Source: Lunularia cruciata (lineage: Eukaryota > Streptophyta > Marchantiopsida > Lunulariales > Lunulariaceae). From it: a DNA stretch of 64,000 bases. Both the position numbers and the translations under genes were made by a program. Shown one piece after another: positions 23,345-35,269 of the stretch. Position 1 is the first letter of the stretch, and the number at the start of each line of letters is the position of its first letter. The notes beneath the pieces were generated by a model. The model was given only the letters and a program-made list of their open reading frames with translations, did no database searches and was not told the DNA's origin. The stretch covers positions 53,115,034 to 53,179,033 of the forward strand of contig OX419762.1 in the NCBI GenBank assembly GCA_948567375.1, read 5' to 3'.

Positions 23345-25930
23345 ATGAACAAAAAAGGTGACCGCGTTGGAAAAATGAAGGATGAGAAGACCCCATCAAG
23401 CCATACAAGGGAGAGACTAAAAAGGTAACATGGTGCTAAGCCCCAATAGAGTCTATATGAGAAATCTGCCCTACTGCACCTAAGATATCCGAGCAATGCA
23501 AGTCGTATTGTCTACACACAATTGGAGCATCCGAAGAAACATCACCTTATGTGATTGCTCTCCTATGTAGTGCACCAGCCACTGCCCTCTATAGAGCAAT
23601 GGACACACACTGTCTAAAATATGCTACAAAAGACGAGAGTGAGAGTGGTACCCCCTGATGCCTAACATAATAAGCTCTTATGCACTCCTTGACAAATGTG
23701 TCAAATGCCGTGTCCATCGCTCCATATAACTCCAAGGCTAGATGAACAAAGAGATGACCTCGCTGCATACCCCTATACTTGGAGACCTTGCAACTTGCTG
23801 TTGCACTCGCCGCCCATCTAGGGGGATGGGTGATCACTTTTTTCAAAATTGTATCCCGTGTAGGGTCCATAACCACAACATCCGCTACTATTATCTGATC
23901 ATCTTGGACCAAATATAGGTTAGCCTTGACACGTGTTGTTTGCAAAGCATATGAAAGCTCCCTCCAAGCCAAGTATCCACTCTCTAGTGCCATAACAAAC
24001 ACTTTGTCCCTAATTGCATTATGGGTAGCTATCCTTTGTCCTCCAAAAGGACACCATGTCATGTGGACCGCTATTGCATCTAGTGTAGAACCACACTCAC
24101 AAGTGAGTAATGAAGATGCAGATGAGTGGACCAAGCCTAAGCAAAACCTCATTGCTTTAGAGAAAGTAGCTGGTGCGAGTCATAATGCACTAATGCATGG
24201 TCAAGCTAGGATCCAAGAGCCTACACCCTTGTTGGAGCAAGACCAAATATGTGCTCTAGTAGCTCAAGGAATAGACGAGTCAACCAAGAGAGAATGTAGC
24301 ATATGCTCACACTGTCACTCTATCAAGGAAGATTGTAAACCTCTAGTCCAATTTGACAATAGTGAAGCAAAAGGTGGAAAATCCTCTTGTGCTCGTGGGG
24401 ATAGACTATCTCTTGTCAGCTACAATAACACCTAAAGAGAAAAAGATCCTCCCTCCACCTCTATCACAGAAGTCTCCAAAACTGGCCTATTAGCAACCAC
24501 AAAATGAGAGAAAAGTAGGGATGCCGAGAGAGCCCAACTACCCAAAAATGCTATAGGTGCCGTCTCCTCCATAGATAGCAAGCCAACCCCACCACATGAG
24601 ATTGGTAGAGCCGTCTATCTATGTGCCGAATCCCTTGTCACACACTCAAAAGTCCATGGTCCAATAATATCACTAGAGACTCCCATAATCCTCCTATCAA
24701 ATGCTCTCAAACCTAAAAGGAAGGACGATGAGGGAGGAACTGTGTGGATGAGATAGGATGGTTGACAAGTAATACTAGAGGAGAGTATACCAAATGCCGC
24801 ATACGGATCTCCTAGTAATGGAAGGTCATCACATGGAGAACATACTCTACAAGAGTAGCGTCTAAGAAATGTGTGACAAAATCCTCCAATCCGACTGGCA
24901 CTCCAAGAACACGAAGTCCATATGTGGATGTGATACATCCCTCTGGAAGCTCAAGGTGGGGAGTGATACCTAAAGTGGACCATGCCCTACACTTTGGCAC
25001 CTTCACTCTCAAGCCTACTAGATGTAGCTTGGTAGTCAAGTAGTCAAAAGCCTGCCTAATCTGAACTATAGGGCCTACGATATGTGTATCATGTGCCAAG
25101 GAGAGAAATACACAACTTGGCATGGACAAAGTAGTAGATAGGAGAGCTCTAAAGTGAGCCATGGCAAATAAGCTCACCCCCCAAAGGATCTCCCTCATGT
25201 GTACCAACAACTGACTCCAAGACGGTGACTCCCTCTTGTGAACCACCATGCTGGTAGTAAAGGGAAGCAAGAGATCCATAAAAAGACCGCACGAAAGGAA
25301 TGAGACTCGCCAAGGATCCACGGGGCTCCCTAAGCTCTCTAAAGATGGATTTCCGTGAGACGCTATTAAAAGCGTTCTCAACATCCACCTGTAGGACGAC
25401 CCACTCCGGATGGATATATAGTAATGCTCTAATGCATAGAGATATAACCTCACATTCTCGAGGTGTAGTTACTCCAAACTGATGTGGACTGAGGTGCTAT
25501 CAAAAGTGAGAATGATGCTGAAGGACAATGGTACGACTGGCTAAATACAAAAGATCTCTCCAATAGCATTCGGTCTAATGCCCCACGTGTCCTTCTCTAT
25601 AGCGAGAAGTCTACTAGCACCTAATACTTGACTAACAAATATAGGAATGTCTCCTCTCGCTACTACTGTAACCATCTGAAACAACTCGATAAAACCACTA
25701 GAAGGATTATATGCTTTGAACTAATCTCTAAGGTGCTCATAAACCATCATTGACAAGCCTCTTGAGGAAAGGTGAGTGGCAATGCACAATGTTTGTGCAA
25801 ATAGCTACCTATCAAAACATAAAGGCTGCTCGTGCTTATAATCTAAGACATGTAGTGGTAGTCCTTCTACTGCTATAGGATGTAGTGAGCGTAGTGAAGA
25901 GATAGTCTCATCAATACAACTCGTCTTATC
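23345..25930 (-). mobile_element. R2-type non-LTR retroelement, 5'-truncated decayed copy
   Basis: Minus-strand copy of the element at 37,850-41,230. The homology runs from the 3' tail (23,345-23,460, with 'gtgctaagcccc') to the point equivalent to about 40,415 of the full copy, so roughly the first 0.7-0.8 kb is missing. The coding sequence is broken into pieces: 24,812-25,453 and 25,149-25,388 (RT; DVENAFNSVSR is visible and the fingers/palm blocks are frame-shifted relative to each other) and 23,589-24,152 (CxC..H..C knuckle and endonuclease module). The endonuclease piece keeps Asp in VADVVVMDP where the longer copy has Gly. Most changes from the longer copy are C to T or G to A. Confidence 0.8.
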
Positions 25931-25974
25931 GGTTTGCTATTGTTTCATCATATTTATTCCCATCTAAAAAGTTA

Positions 25975-26130
25975 ATCGGAAAAGGCGACTACGGAGCTCC
26001 CATGAAGGATGGTAAGACCCTATAAACTGTAAAGGGAGAGACAAAAGAGGAGCTCCCATGAAGGATGGTAAGACCCTATAAACTGTAAAGGGAGAGACAA
26101 AAGAGGTAAAATAGGGCTAGGGCCAATAGT
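25975..26130 (-). mobile_element. Solitary retroelement 3' tail with internal 56-bp duplication
   Basis: This carries the element's 3' tail on the minus strand: 'aaaggcgactacgg', 'gaaggatggtaagaccct', 'gggagagacaaaagag', then 'gtaaaatagggctagggcc'. A 56-bp unit beginning 'ggagctcccatgaagg' occurs twice in tandem, at 25,993-26,048 and 26,049-26,104. No coding part is attached, so it is a separate, severely truncated insertion. Confidence 0.7.
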
Positions 26131-26885
26131 ATAGATAAGAAATAGTATCAAAAGTTAATAAGCGAAGGAAGGATATATTGTTTTACTTGATATGTGAAAG
26201 TAATAAAGTATCATCGTAAGCACGGAGCATCCAAGAATTTTAAACATTTTCATTCGCAACCTTCTAGTTCAACACTTCCAATTCTAATCTTGCAGTTGAT
26301 ATTTTAGTTTTTCTTCCACTTACAGTTCTTCCTGCTTTACTTTCTCCAGATGTGTAAGTGGGTAAATAACAGGGTAAAATGGGAATTGTGGGACTATGCA
26401 GTACTTTGTTGTACAAAGCAGTACAGTAGTAGTCTTTGGCCACGATGGGGACTGCCTATTGACTTGGTGGTTTTCTTCTTTGTAGGAAAGAGAACACGAA
26501 AATTTAATACTACCCCTAATCGAAAGCTCCGGCTTCATTTTCTTTCTGGAGTTGCTCTCTCCAATTCGACCAAAACTAATGTCGACCTGCTCGAATTAGG
26601 CTTGAACTGCTGAAACTGCGGATGGGATGCATTGAAGTCTTCAATCGATGGACTGCTTGAACTATAGAATATGGCGTTCGTTACCGGGACTTCTCAAATT
26701 ACTGTAGATTCGTGAAGCTCATCGAATTTTGCTCAGGAGGAGGTTGTGGCATGCGGCAGTGGTAGTGGCGTTTCTCGAGTCCTTCGAGCAAGTGCAGTTG
26801 TGCAGATTACTGCGAACTCCATTGGAATCCAGATCAGACCAGCATTTACAGGGGAGTGGGTTGGCTCCAAGAGTTCCATCGAACC
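26131..26885 (+). promoter_or_regulatory. Upstream region of TRAPPC11
   Basis: Between the last retroelement tail and the TRAPPC11 start codon. Composition shifts from AT-rich to balanced at about 26,600. No clear TATA box or motif can be assigned, and several small overlapping ORFs (26,350-27,000) are shadows of the 5' leader and exon 1. The promoter and 5' UTR must lie here by position only. Confidence 0.4.
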
Positions 26886-29800
26886 ATGGATCAGTATCCG
26901 GAAGAGCTTCGCACACCCCCAATGCCACTTGTGGCGTTGGTGGGGATGCCTGAATTGCATTCAGCAATTTCAATGTCGCTGCACAACGAGCAGCCGCCAC
27001 TGAACACGCTAGCGATTCCGGATATTTCGAAAATTTCGATAATTGGAGGGAAGGAACGGAAGGCCATCGACTCAAGAATGCCTCCGCCAGTAGGTATATT
27101 GAAGGCAGATTGGCTTGCCAAGCACCGTACGAGGTCTCCTGCTGTACTAGCTGTGCTATTAAGCTGTGATCAGGTCTACGGCGATCCTGCCCAATGGCTT
27201 CAAGTCTGCACCAACATTGACACCATCAAGTGATTATCCAAGTTCCCATCTGTCGTTGTTATCTTGCCCGCTAGTCTCGCTCACCGCTTCAGAAAATCCT
27301 TTGTAGAAACGTTTTTGCAGTTTGCCTGGAGATCTGGATATATTGCGAATCTAAACTTCACCCTTCGAAATCGCATAACTTTACACTTGCGTACTGCAAT
27401 CTCTGATATTCTCTTTTACTGGAAGACAAGCACTTCAGAAGAATGGGTAAAAAGAATCATGGCTTAATGTTGTCCTTATCTCGCACCTCACACCCTGTCT
27501 AGAAAAGCATTGGCTGGAGCAAACCTTAAAACATCCAGTTTCATATTTGAGACTAAGACATGAGGAGCCTGAGGGCATTAGAGATTTTCAGTGTATTTAG
27601 GCCTTACACTGCACCCTGTGAAAAGCCTCAGAACCTCCTGGTTCCCGACTTACTACAATTTTTGCTTTACAATGACGATTCTGGGGTAGACTAGTCTATC
27701 CAGTGGGATGATCTATACATGTGTTGCTCTCGATATGTTGCTATGATGCCTTTGCTTCGATTTGTTATATTCAATTAATCTCCTTCACGGATTTAATACT
27801 CATCTCGATTAGCTCATATCATGTTTACATTTCATCTGCACTCCATATGCATTTAATGGTTCTGGATCCCCCGTTCATCGAACGGCTTCCGCTCTCATTT
27901 CCTAATAACCAGTGGGATGATCGTATCAGGGAAGAAGAATTTCAGTTTTCCTGAGTAATCTCCCGCAATACTGCAGTAGTCCTCGATTCTGATAATGTTT
28001 AGAGAGACTTTCAGTTTCTCGATCTATTTTTGTGCTGAGAGTATTCGTCTGCTTGTGTACTATTGGCACTGGGATGATGGCATGAGCAGAGGTGTGATTC
28101 GTGGAAGGAATATTAAGCTTGTTGTTGCTGTTGTCCAGCCATCCCTCAACGGTCAGTTCGTCTTCTCTCCCATTGCTTGGTATATCGCTGGGGTTTATTT
28201 CCATGAGCACCTCTCGTATTTTGGCATGCATGGATGTCTTCCTTTCTATCACGGTTTATATGACTTACAAATGTCAAATGGTAAAACTTTCTTGATACTT
28301 GAACTCGCCTCAACTGAATTGTCAAAGTACCATCCTCTGAGGTGTACAATGAGTGACTGAACTTTGTTGAGATAATAAGTTAAATTTGTGGGAACATTCC
28401 TCTACAGTCAGGAAATTCATGTCTACCTTAATTTGATCTTAATAAGTGTCAAGATCAAATTTGCTGAAGTTGCAGGTGAAATCAATGAAGAAAGGCTAAC
28501 GGCTCTCAGAAAGCGTGCGGAAATAGACTCGAAAAATTGTCTTATTTTTATCACCCACGATCCAGGCGAGCTGAAACGCTCGCTGCTAAGGTGTGTTGAC
28601 AAGAATCTGTGATGGTTGGGTTGATTTAGGATTGATTGTTCGCTTGCCCCTACCAAATTGAGCTTTTTACCAGAGTTATTTCCTTGCATATGTAACAACT
28701 GGAACGTGCGTTGTTGATCGGCAGGCTCGGGAGCATAATGGGTGAATTAGCCAGTATGTATTACAGGGACGAAGGTCGCAGGGTTAAACTGCGGATTGAA
28801 AAGAAGACATATAGCTCTATAGAGTTGAGTGTTCGTTTTAATTTTAAGGTGTTCGCTACCCTCGGTACCCCTTCAAATTTTGAAGTCTGTTTCTAAAGTA
28901 TTGCAACTTGACAAAGTAGTTGTGCTTCGGATCTTCCTTTGAGTCTCAAGCACTTCGCGAGTGAAGTAATTTATAACTACTGTTTTGACTATTGGTGCAG
29001 GTTGCAGTTTACGCGGAATTCCGTCGAGACTGGGTAACAGCTCTGAAGTTTTATGAGACAGCCTACTCTCTACTGCAGGAGGTGCTTCCTTTCTTTATCT
29101 TAGGTTGAGTTTCTGTAACTAAAGTAAAATGATCAAAAGAGGGAGTCAGCTAATGTATAACCTATGTTTCTCGACGGAGTTGGACTCTTCCATCGTCTTC
29201 AGATTTCCAGCCCAAAAGTCATACTTGTAGAGGTACCGTGCACTGCAATTGCTGATTGAACCTGCAAGAGAAAGTACTAATTGAGATTTGGTCGCCCAGA
29301 AGATTTATTTTAACAGGACAGTCCCGGGTCCAGATCACTAATGTTTCTGAATTTGACTGTGATAGTCAGACTTACCGAGAAACTAAGTATATCTTCAATA
29401 ACCGTTGCTGTTTTCCAATCTACGCGTTCTCACCAGCAAGCTCATTCCTAGTTCTTTTCCCTTTCCCTTTCCCTTTCGCTATCTATATCTGCAATTGTGG
29501 CCCTTGCGCGGACCTCCTGCCCGTTTCAATTGCTGTAGAGCTCATGTCATAAGGTCTACTTGTGATAGGTGATCACAGCTCATATGGAACTGCAACCAGT
29601 TCAACGAATTGTGGAGTTGAAAGCTGTCGCTGAGCAACTGCACTTCAAAATATCAACACTGCTTCTCCATAGCGGCAAGGAGAGTGAGGCTGTTAAGTGG
29701 TTCAGGCAGCATATTGTGTGGTATAAGCGTCTTGTCGGCCCTCCAGAAGGTGCTTTCCTGCATTGGGCATGGGTGTGCAAGCAGTTTCAAGTGTTCGCAG

Positions 29801-32800
29801 AGTTACTGGATAATAGTCTGGCCACTGCCTCTCTTGCAGCACCAGCTGCACCCTCACCAGGACCTCCAGTTACAGATCGAGAACTACAACCTGGCTACTA
29901 TCTCCAGGTCTGATCAGGAACACTCGTGTGAATGATAATCAGTTGAAGTTACATCGGTGGAGAGATCTTTTCTCCCCTGCTCCCCTGATCTTTTCTTAGC
30001 TACTTACTGGCAAGCTTCGTTGGTAACTACGACAGACTTTTGGCACTCCCGGAATAGCCATATTAGAACTTCAGCACAATTTGTAGGATTACACCTGACT
30101 CATCAATTTTTGTGTTACTTGGCATCAGGTAGCAGCGTCTTACATGGTCTTAAGGAGACGCTGCTTTGAATCAGCTCTCGCTACATTTGAAGCTTTTGAG
30201 GAAGAGGGCGCCGTAGATGTTCTGGCTGGACCTCGAGAGGAAATTGGTCCACCCCTCTATGTTGGACAAGCCTCCCGTCTATTAAAGCGCGCCACTCATG
30301 TGCAGAGGTGGGTAAATCCCGACTTCTTTTCACAAGTTTTTGTTTACATTTGCCACGCTATGCAAGATCCAGCGGACTTTTTAGATACTACATCCAGATG
30401 TAAGTGTTTGCTTGATTTTGTTTTCTCCTTTTTTCAGTCCTACAGAAGCAGAGTTCATGAGACATGCCATTGCAGTGGAGAAGAGCTTTGCCCATTCACA
30501 TGCAGCAATCGATCTCCTCACAAGGGCCCACGAGCAGTTCAAGAAGAGACAAGCAGTTCGAATGATCTATCAGCTTGGTAGTGAAATGGGGCGCGAGTAT
30601 TACAATGCGCGGGAATACGAGAAAGCCAAGCGACTCTTCGACAGTGTTGCTGGAATGTATAGGAAGGAGGCGTGGGTTGCAATCCTGGGAGCGACTCTTG
30701 GGTATTTGAGAGAATGTGCGCGGCAACTGGGACTGCTACAAGAGTACGTGGAGTACGCTTTAGAGCTCGCTTCACTCCCAATTCCTGCAACGTTTGGTCC
30801 AGATGTGCAACACACTGTGGTTTCTGGTCCGGAAGTTGGTCCCGCTGGTCCCCTGGGACAGTTCCAAAGAGAACAGGTTCATCGAGAAGTCATAGGCCTC
30901 CTGCAAGGCACGACGTCGGTATTGCCAGCCCGGGAGGACGAAAGTGGATTGACGGTGACAGCTGAGCAGCCGGTTGCCCTTGAGGTTGATCTCGTGAGCC
31001 CTTTGAGGATATTCTTATCTGCTTATGTTTCTTTCCATGAGCAACTTGTTAAACCTGGTGTGAAGACATATTTAACTCTATCACTCCTGACTCATCTACC
31101 TTTAAGCCTGATACTTTTGGAACTCGAGGTTCAATTCAATCAACCAGACTGCAACTTTATATTGAGACATAGCAGAAATGCTCATCCAGATGCTTTGGGT
31201 TCCGGTGAACAAGGGGCACCCAGTGAAGGCCCGCTAGTGAAAGACGATTATGATCTGGAGCTGGAGCCAAGCAAGTGGAAGAGATTCACTGTCGACATTC
31301 TTTCAAGTAAGTAAAATTTTTGCCTGGCTGAGCTACATTTTGTGTCCCTGTCCTCGATCTCTTGTAATCTCGTAGGAACTGAGCTCCTCCTTGGGCTCGC
31401 GTTTGGCAGATCACAGCGGAAAGCTTGAATGTCTAGCAGTGGTTGCACGCGTCGGCCCCTATGCCACGCTACGATGTCAGGTTGAAGGTCCAGCAACTCG
31501 TGATGGGATTCCTCTATGGATATATGAGCCTGGGTTGGATACGTCACCATTGAAGGATACCAACCTTGCCTACTTTGGGCAAAAAACAATACAGGTGGAA
31601 GAAGAAGAGCCTCTCGTGCAAGTGGAGTTGGTTGCCTCAGGTCCTGGTTTGGTTGGCGAAGCCTTCCCAGTGAGGCTCGTTGTCACTTCGAAGGGCCATC
31701 CTGTTAAGAATGGAGAACTTGATGTCTATATTGGTTCTGGCAACACACCTCCTACTGCAACTCCTCGCAGTTCGTCACCCCTTTCCTGTGCGGAGTCAGG
31801 GCCTGCACCTGCAGTACTTCTCCGTGCAGGTGATGACGGTAAGGAGGCCTACTGTACGTTCCTGGGACCTCTGCAGATCCCATCTTTGGGACCGAACGAA
31901 GAGTGGTCGACAACTCTATGTCTGAGATGGTGTGAGTCGAAGGGCGTCAATCTCATGGTTTTTCTTGGATATCAAACGAAAGAGAACTTAGTAAGTGAAG
32001 AAGGAAGTATCTCAAGTATGCGTTTTCGGGTCCAAAATAGCCTTCATGTACACTGTGAAGAAGCATTGAATGTGTCATATCAATATGTGGCTCCCTTCAG
32101 AAGAGATGCCTTGCTACCCGGTGGTCTAACTTCAGAACAAACCACTCCAGTTGTTGCGCTGCCCTTGAATGAAGCGAGTATACTTGTGGTCACGGTGAAG
32201 AACACTTCCAGCATTGCCGTCAACCTGCAATCCATAAACGTCGTGGAGAAGGAGGTGGAAATGTGCCCAGTACGAAAGAGTGGAACTCATGGGATCTCCA
32301 GCGGTGTGCGTCTGTCCTCGGAGGAACTGTTCACTCAGTTGTTTTCTGTCCGGCCATTGGTTGCTTCTGCGGGTCTTGAGATTGGAACTATTGAGATTGG
32401 TTGGCAAAGAGAACAAACGTCGGATACTAACCAGGTGTCAGCCACTTCCGACAGTCCTTGTACAAGACACATTCCCCTCTCTCCAGTTCTTGTCGAATCT
32501 CCTCCACTGGTTGTTACTTTTGATTGCCCTCCTCATGCCCTCTTGGGTGTACCTTTCATGTGCTCCATGAACATACAAAACATAACGACTAATCTTCAAG
32601 AAGTATCGTTCTCAGTTTTTGACACTCAAAGCTTTATTTTTGCTGGGGCTCATAGTGATACACTGTCCATTCTCCCGAAGTCCACGCACGCACTCTCTTA
32701 CAAGCTCGTGCCTATTGCTGCAGGGATGCAACAGCTCCCTCAAGTTAGATTCACTTCCGCACGCTATAATGCGGGATTCCAGCCCTCTTCGCTTAGCACT

Positions 32801-32893
32801 CAACTGTTTGTATATCCGTCTGCCCCTAACATAGAACCACAAAAGACATATCGAACTAAAACTGGAAAGCCTAGTACTGCTGTGGTCTTTTGA
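26886..32893 (+). CDS. TRAPPC11: TRAPP complex subunit 11 (foie gras homologue), 9 exons
   Basis: Predicted exons: 26,886-27,229; 28,090-28,151; 28,476-28,590; 28,725-28,848; 29,001-29,081; 29,569-29,907; 30,129-30,307; 30,438-31,306; 31,410-32,893. All junctions are GT/AG, phases agree, and the sum is 3,597 bases (1,198 residues), close to the roughly 1.2-kb-residue plant protein. The start MDQYPEELRTPP matches the plant family N-terminus. Recognisable blocks are RKRAEIDSK and YYRDEGRRVKLRIEKK (exons 3-4), the foie gras region with VELKAVAEQLHFKISTLLLH and FLHWAWVCKQF (exon 6), GYLRECARQLG (exon 8), and the C-terminal gryzun-type beta domain with VTSKGHPV and VLPKSTHALSYKLVPIAAG (exon 9). 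Family knowledge: a subunit of the TRAPP tether acting in ER-Golgi and trans-Golgi traffic. No frameshift or in-frame stop was seen. Intron 1 holds a dispersed repeat shared with RAD52-A intron 2. Confidence 0.95.
27720..27935 (+). repeat. Dispersed repeat in TRAPPC11 intron 1
   Basis: A run containing 'gatgcctttgcttc', 'catttcatctgcactccat', 'atgcatttaatg' and 'gttcatcgaacggcttc' resembles 45,900-46,080, 46,100-46,260, 46,640-46,860 and 47,400-47,550 in intron 2 of RAD52-A. It is non-coding and lies in introns of two different genes, which suggests a short dispersed (SINE- or MITE-like) element. No end structure could be fixed. Confidence 0.5.
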
Positions 32894-33857
32894 TGGTAGT
32901 GCAAACAGAGAATTCGGGTTTTGATCTACCAAACATAGTTTTGGCCTACTTATCTGTGTTAGAAACGCTGCTCTAAGAAAGCGCAGGAACCGATCCACTT
33001 GTACCAATTTTACTCATTATAAAGGTGTTGAACTTCAAGTCTGGTGCTGTCTTTCGGTCCTTCTTCCCAATGTTGTGTTTGCAAATTGCCAAGCCATTTC
33101 CGGCCTTCGGACCAAGAGATACTAGGCTTTTTCTTCTCGGCCGAGTTTTGAGTATAGCCAATGGGCTTTCCTATTTGTCGAGTACAGAAGTTAACGCCGA
33201 CTGTATTTGCGGGAGTAATCTTCTTTATGGGGATCAGTACGCTACATTTAGAACTCTACTGTCTGTCTGTCTCGATACCAGGAGTTGGGACACTTCATCC
33301 CACTTATCACTCATGGGCTGGTAGGATGCTGCTAATCTCCGATGTATAGTCTCAGGCAGTCGTTTTGGTTGTATAGTACGAGCACACTCCCTGGACCCGG
33401 TTATATCCATAACTTAATATGAGAGACTCGTTTACGTTGCACCAGTGCGGGCTCTCTTGGTAACATCGAAATTCTGTATGCATCCTTATCGTCAACGATG
33501 GAGTGGCCACGTTGTGAATTCCAGATCGAGCTCCGCTTCAAAAGCTATGCTGTGATGATGAAATGAAGAAGGGACGCAGCAATCACAAACAAAATATCTC
33601 GAAGGTCACACCTCCCAACGGATAGCTCCATCAGCGCTTTCACACCGAAAGAGCTAATGGATTTCCCAACCTGAACAGCTCCCGAGAAATCGTCAAAGAA
33701 TTGCAGCGGGTCTTGCTCACATTCACAGCTGTGTTGCCGACTCCTACATGCATCTCGCCATGTGCGAAAGGTGACTTGAAATGAGTCCACGACGGCGGGC
33801 GATACTTCCCAGGGCAAACGCGTGGGGATGCAGAGATATGCGGTCAGTCTTCTGGCG
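32894..33857. other. 3' flank of TRAPPC11
   Basis: Contains the presumed 3' UTR. A perfect polyadenylation AATAAA is not evident close to the stop. A minus-strand 90-codon ORF (33,545-33,817) is listed separately. I recognise nothing else. Confidence 0.35.
33545..33817 (-). CDS. Possible minus-strand ORF of unknown function
   Basis: A 90-codon frame starting at a non-ATG or weak start in the preceding open stretch and ending in a hydrophobic tail (LRDILFVIAASLLHFIITA). Composition looks more coding-like than its surroundings, with a mixed residue content and a C-terminal membrane-like segment. No family is recognised, no second exon could be found, and retroelement tails interrupt the sequence upstream at 33,858. 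It may be a gene fragment or chance. Confidence 0.2.
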   Translation of the reverse strand: MPWEVSPAVVDSFQVTFRTWRDACRSRQHSCECEQDPLQFFDDFSGAVQVGKSISSFGVKALMELSVGRCDLRDILFVIAASLLHFIITA

Positions 33858-33990
33858 AGACAGATTCATATCCCTCCTGGAGACCCAAGTGGGGCTTAGC
33901 CCCACTTTACCTATTTTGTCTCATCCTTGTACGGATTGATAGTCTTCCCATCCTTCGTGTTTTCTACGCGTCCGCACTTTTCTCTCCTGG
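33858..33990 (+). mobile_element. Solitary retroelement 3' tail
   Basis: Begins 'gacagattcatatccctcc' (equivalent to the last coding bases of the element) and then has the perfect hairpin GGGGCTTAGCCCC at 33,891-33,903, 'ctcatccttgtacgg', 'gtcttcccatccttcg' and 'tctacgcg'. It is the plus-strand equivalent of the tail at 37,850-37,950. No RT sequence is attached. Confidence 0.75.
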
Positions 33991-34418
33991 ATACGGAAGT
34001 ATATCAATTTGGGCAAATCCTGAGCATTCAAGGGGAAGTGCAACATAGTGGAACATGAGATTTCCATGTCCGGTGACACCGCGCCTGAGAGTGATCATGG
34101 GCAGTCCCCTCGAAGGCGATATACTAGTCAAGTATATAATTCAAAGTTTTTTGGCATATAAATGGCTTCTCCTACCCATGACATAAAACGTAAATGAAAG
34201 CTGCGGCGCTACATGTGTCCAGTTGTATCCTTCACAAGCGCTCAGATCCAAAATATTTAATGGGCGATTTTTCTGTATATAATTTTACTGTAGACAATAC
34301 TGAAGGCTGGACAATTTTCGGGGATTAGATAGAGAAGGAACAAGTCCTTAATCCTCTCTTTGCTAACCTAAGAACTCTCATGCACAGTGTTTGACACAGC
34401 TCCTAAGTCTTGTTCAAT
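33991..34418. other. Spacer between retroelement tails
   Basis: No gene recognised and no ORF with a motif. It sits between two solitary tails in the same orientation, so it may be the body of an unrecognised nested insertion. Confidence 0.3.
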
Positions 34419-34516
34419 GTGGCTTAGCCCTATTTTACTCTTTTTTTTTCTCACCCTTGTACGGCTTGATGGGGTCTTCCCATCCTTCGTTTTTTCTTAC
34501 GCGGTCGCCTTCTTCT
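34419..34516 (+). mobile_element. Solitary retroelement 3' tail
   Basis: 'tggcttagcccta', 'ctcacccttgtacggcttga', 'gtcttcccatccttcg' and 'cttacgcggtcgcc' match the element's 3' tail in order. The first G of the hairpin stem is changed and the middle poly-T is longer than in other copies. The sequence after 'ggtcgcc' differs from that after other tails, which places the element end there. Confidence 0.75.
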
Positions 34517-35130
34517 GAATTGTTCGGGTTCTTCCTTTTGAAGATAATTTACTGCATCATCTTGACGTACTGTACTAACTTTAGAAAAGCATAATGTCAT
34601 TTTGGGCACAAGAAGTTGAGAGAACTCGACGACTGTACATAAACCATTAGCGTCTAAGTTTTCAGTTGAGGTAATTGAGTTCTGTCCGCCCTTATTGTAC
34701 AAGGATTTGCAGACCTCGTTCCTAGTTCCTATAACTCATTCACACCCTATAGACAACGAATTTCGGAAGTCTAGACGCAGGTCCATAATAAAACTACCCA
34801 TCACCGCTTTGCTTCATGATTCACAGGGCAACGGTCGTGGCGGCGTTTCTTCCTCGAGGTTGACCAGACCTTCTTGGATGACTTATAACCCTCATATTCT
34901 CGGACAGATGCCGGTCAGTCAGTGGACTTCTGTAATTGAGGAAAACGTACCGCGTGCTCCGGTGCTGTAGTACAGCACCAGTACAACGCCTCGAAGTCCT
35001 AGGATCGCAGAGACCTAAGATCTAATTGAAATCGTAGTCGAAATCTCTTTTAAACACGAGGCAGCACACCACATATATGGAAGTTCATTCTTCTTCGGGG
35101 ATTATTCTCCTTACCGGTAATATTGGAGCT
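34517..35130. other. Spacer, no gene recognised
   Basis: A 91-codon plus-strand ORF at 34,695-34,970 has no recognisable motif. A small inverted repeat (GGTGCTGT/ACAGCACC, 3-nt loop) lies near 34,960-34,978. Nothing else is supported. Confidence 0.3.
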
Positions 35131-35176
35131 TAGCCCCATTTTCCATTTATCATTAGCCCCATTTTCCATTTATCAT
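35131..35176 (+). repeat. 23-bp tandem duplication in a degenerate retroelement tail
   Basis: 'tagccccattttccatttat' plus three bases occurs twice in direct tandem (35,131-35,153 and 35,154-35,176), preceded by 'ggagct' so that the left copy still resembles the tail hairpin GGGGCTTAGCCCC. This is probably a remnant of another 3' tail. Confidence 0.6.
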
Positions 35177-35269
35177 TTCTGATAGGGAGATCCTTTAGGG
35201 GTTTTTATTTGCCATGGTTCATTTTATAGTTTTTATTATTATATTATTTATTATTTTGGACATGCAAGG

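Noticed and set aside
31680-31925. Alternative-frame ORFs within TRAPPC11 exon 9
   Set aside because: They overlap the conserved TRAPPC11 frame in another phase and have no family match.
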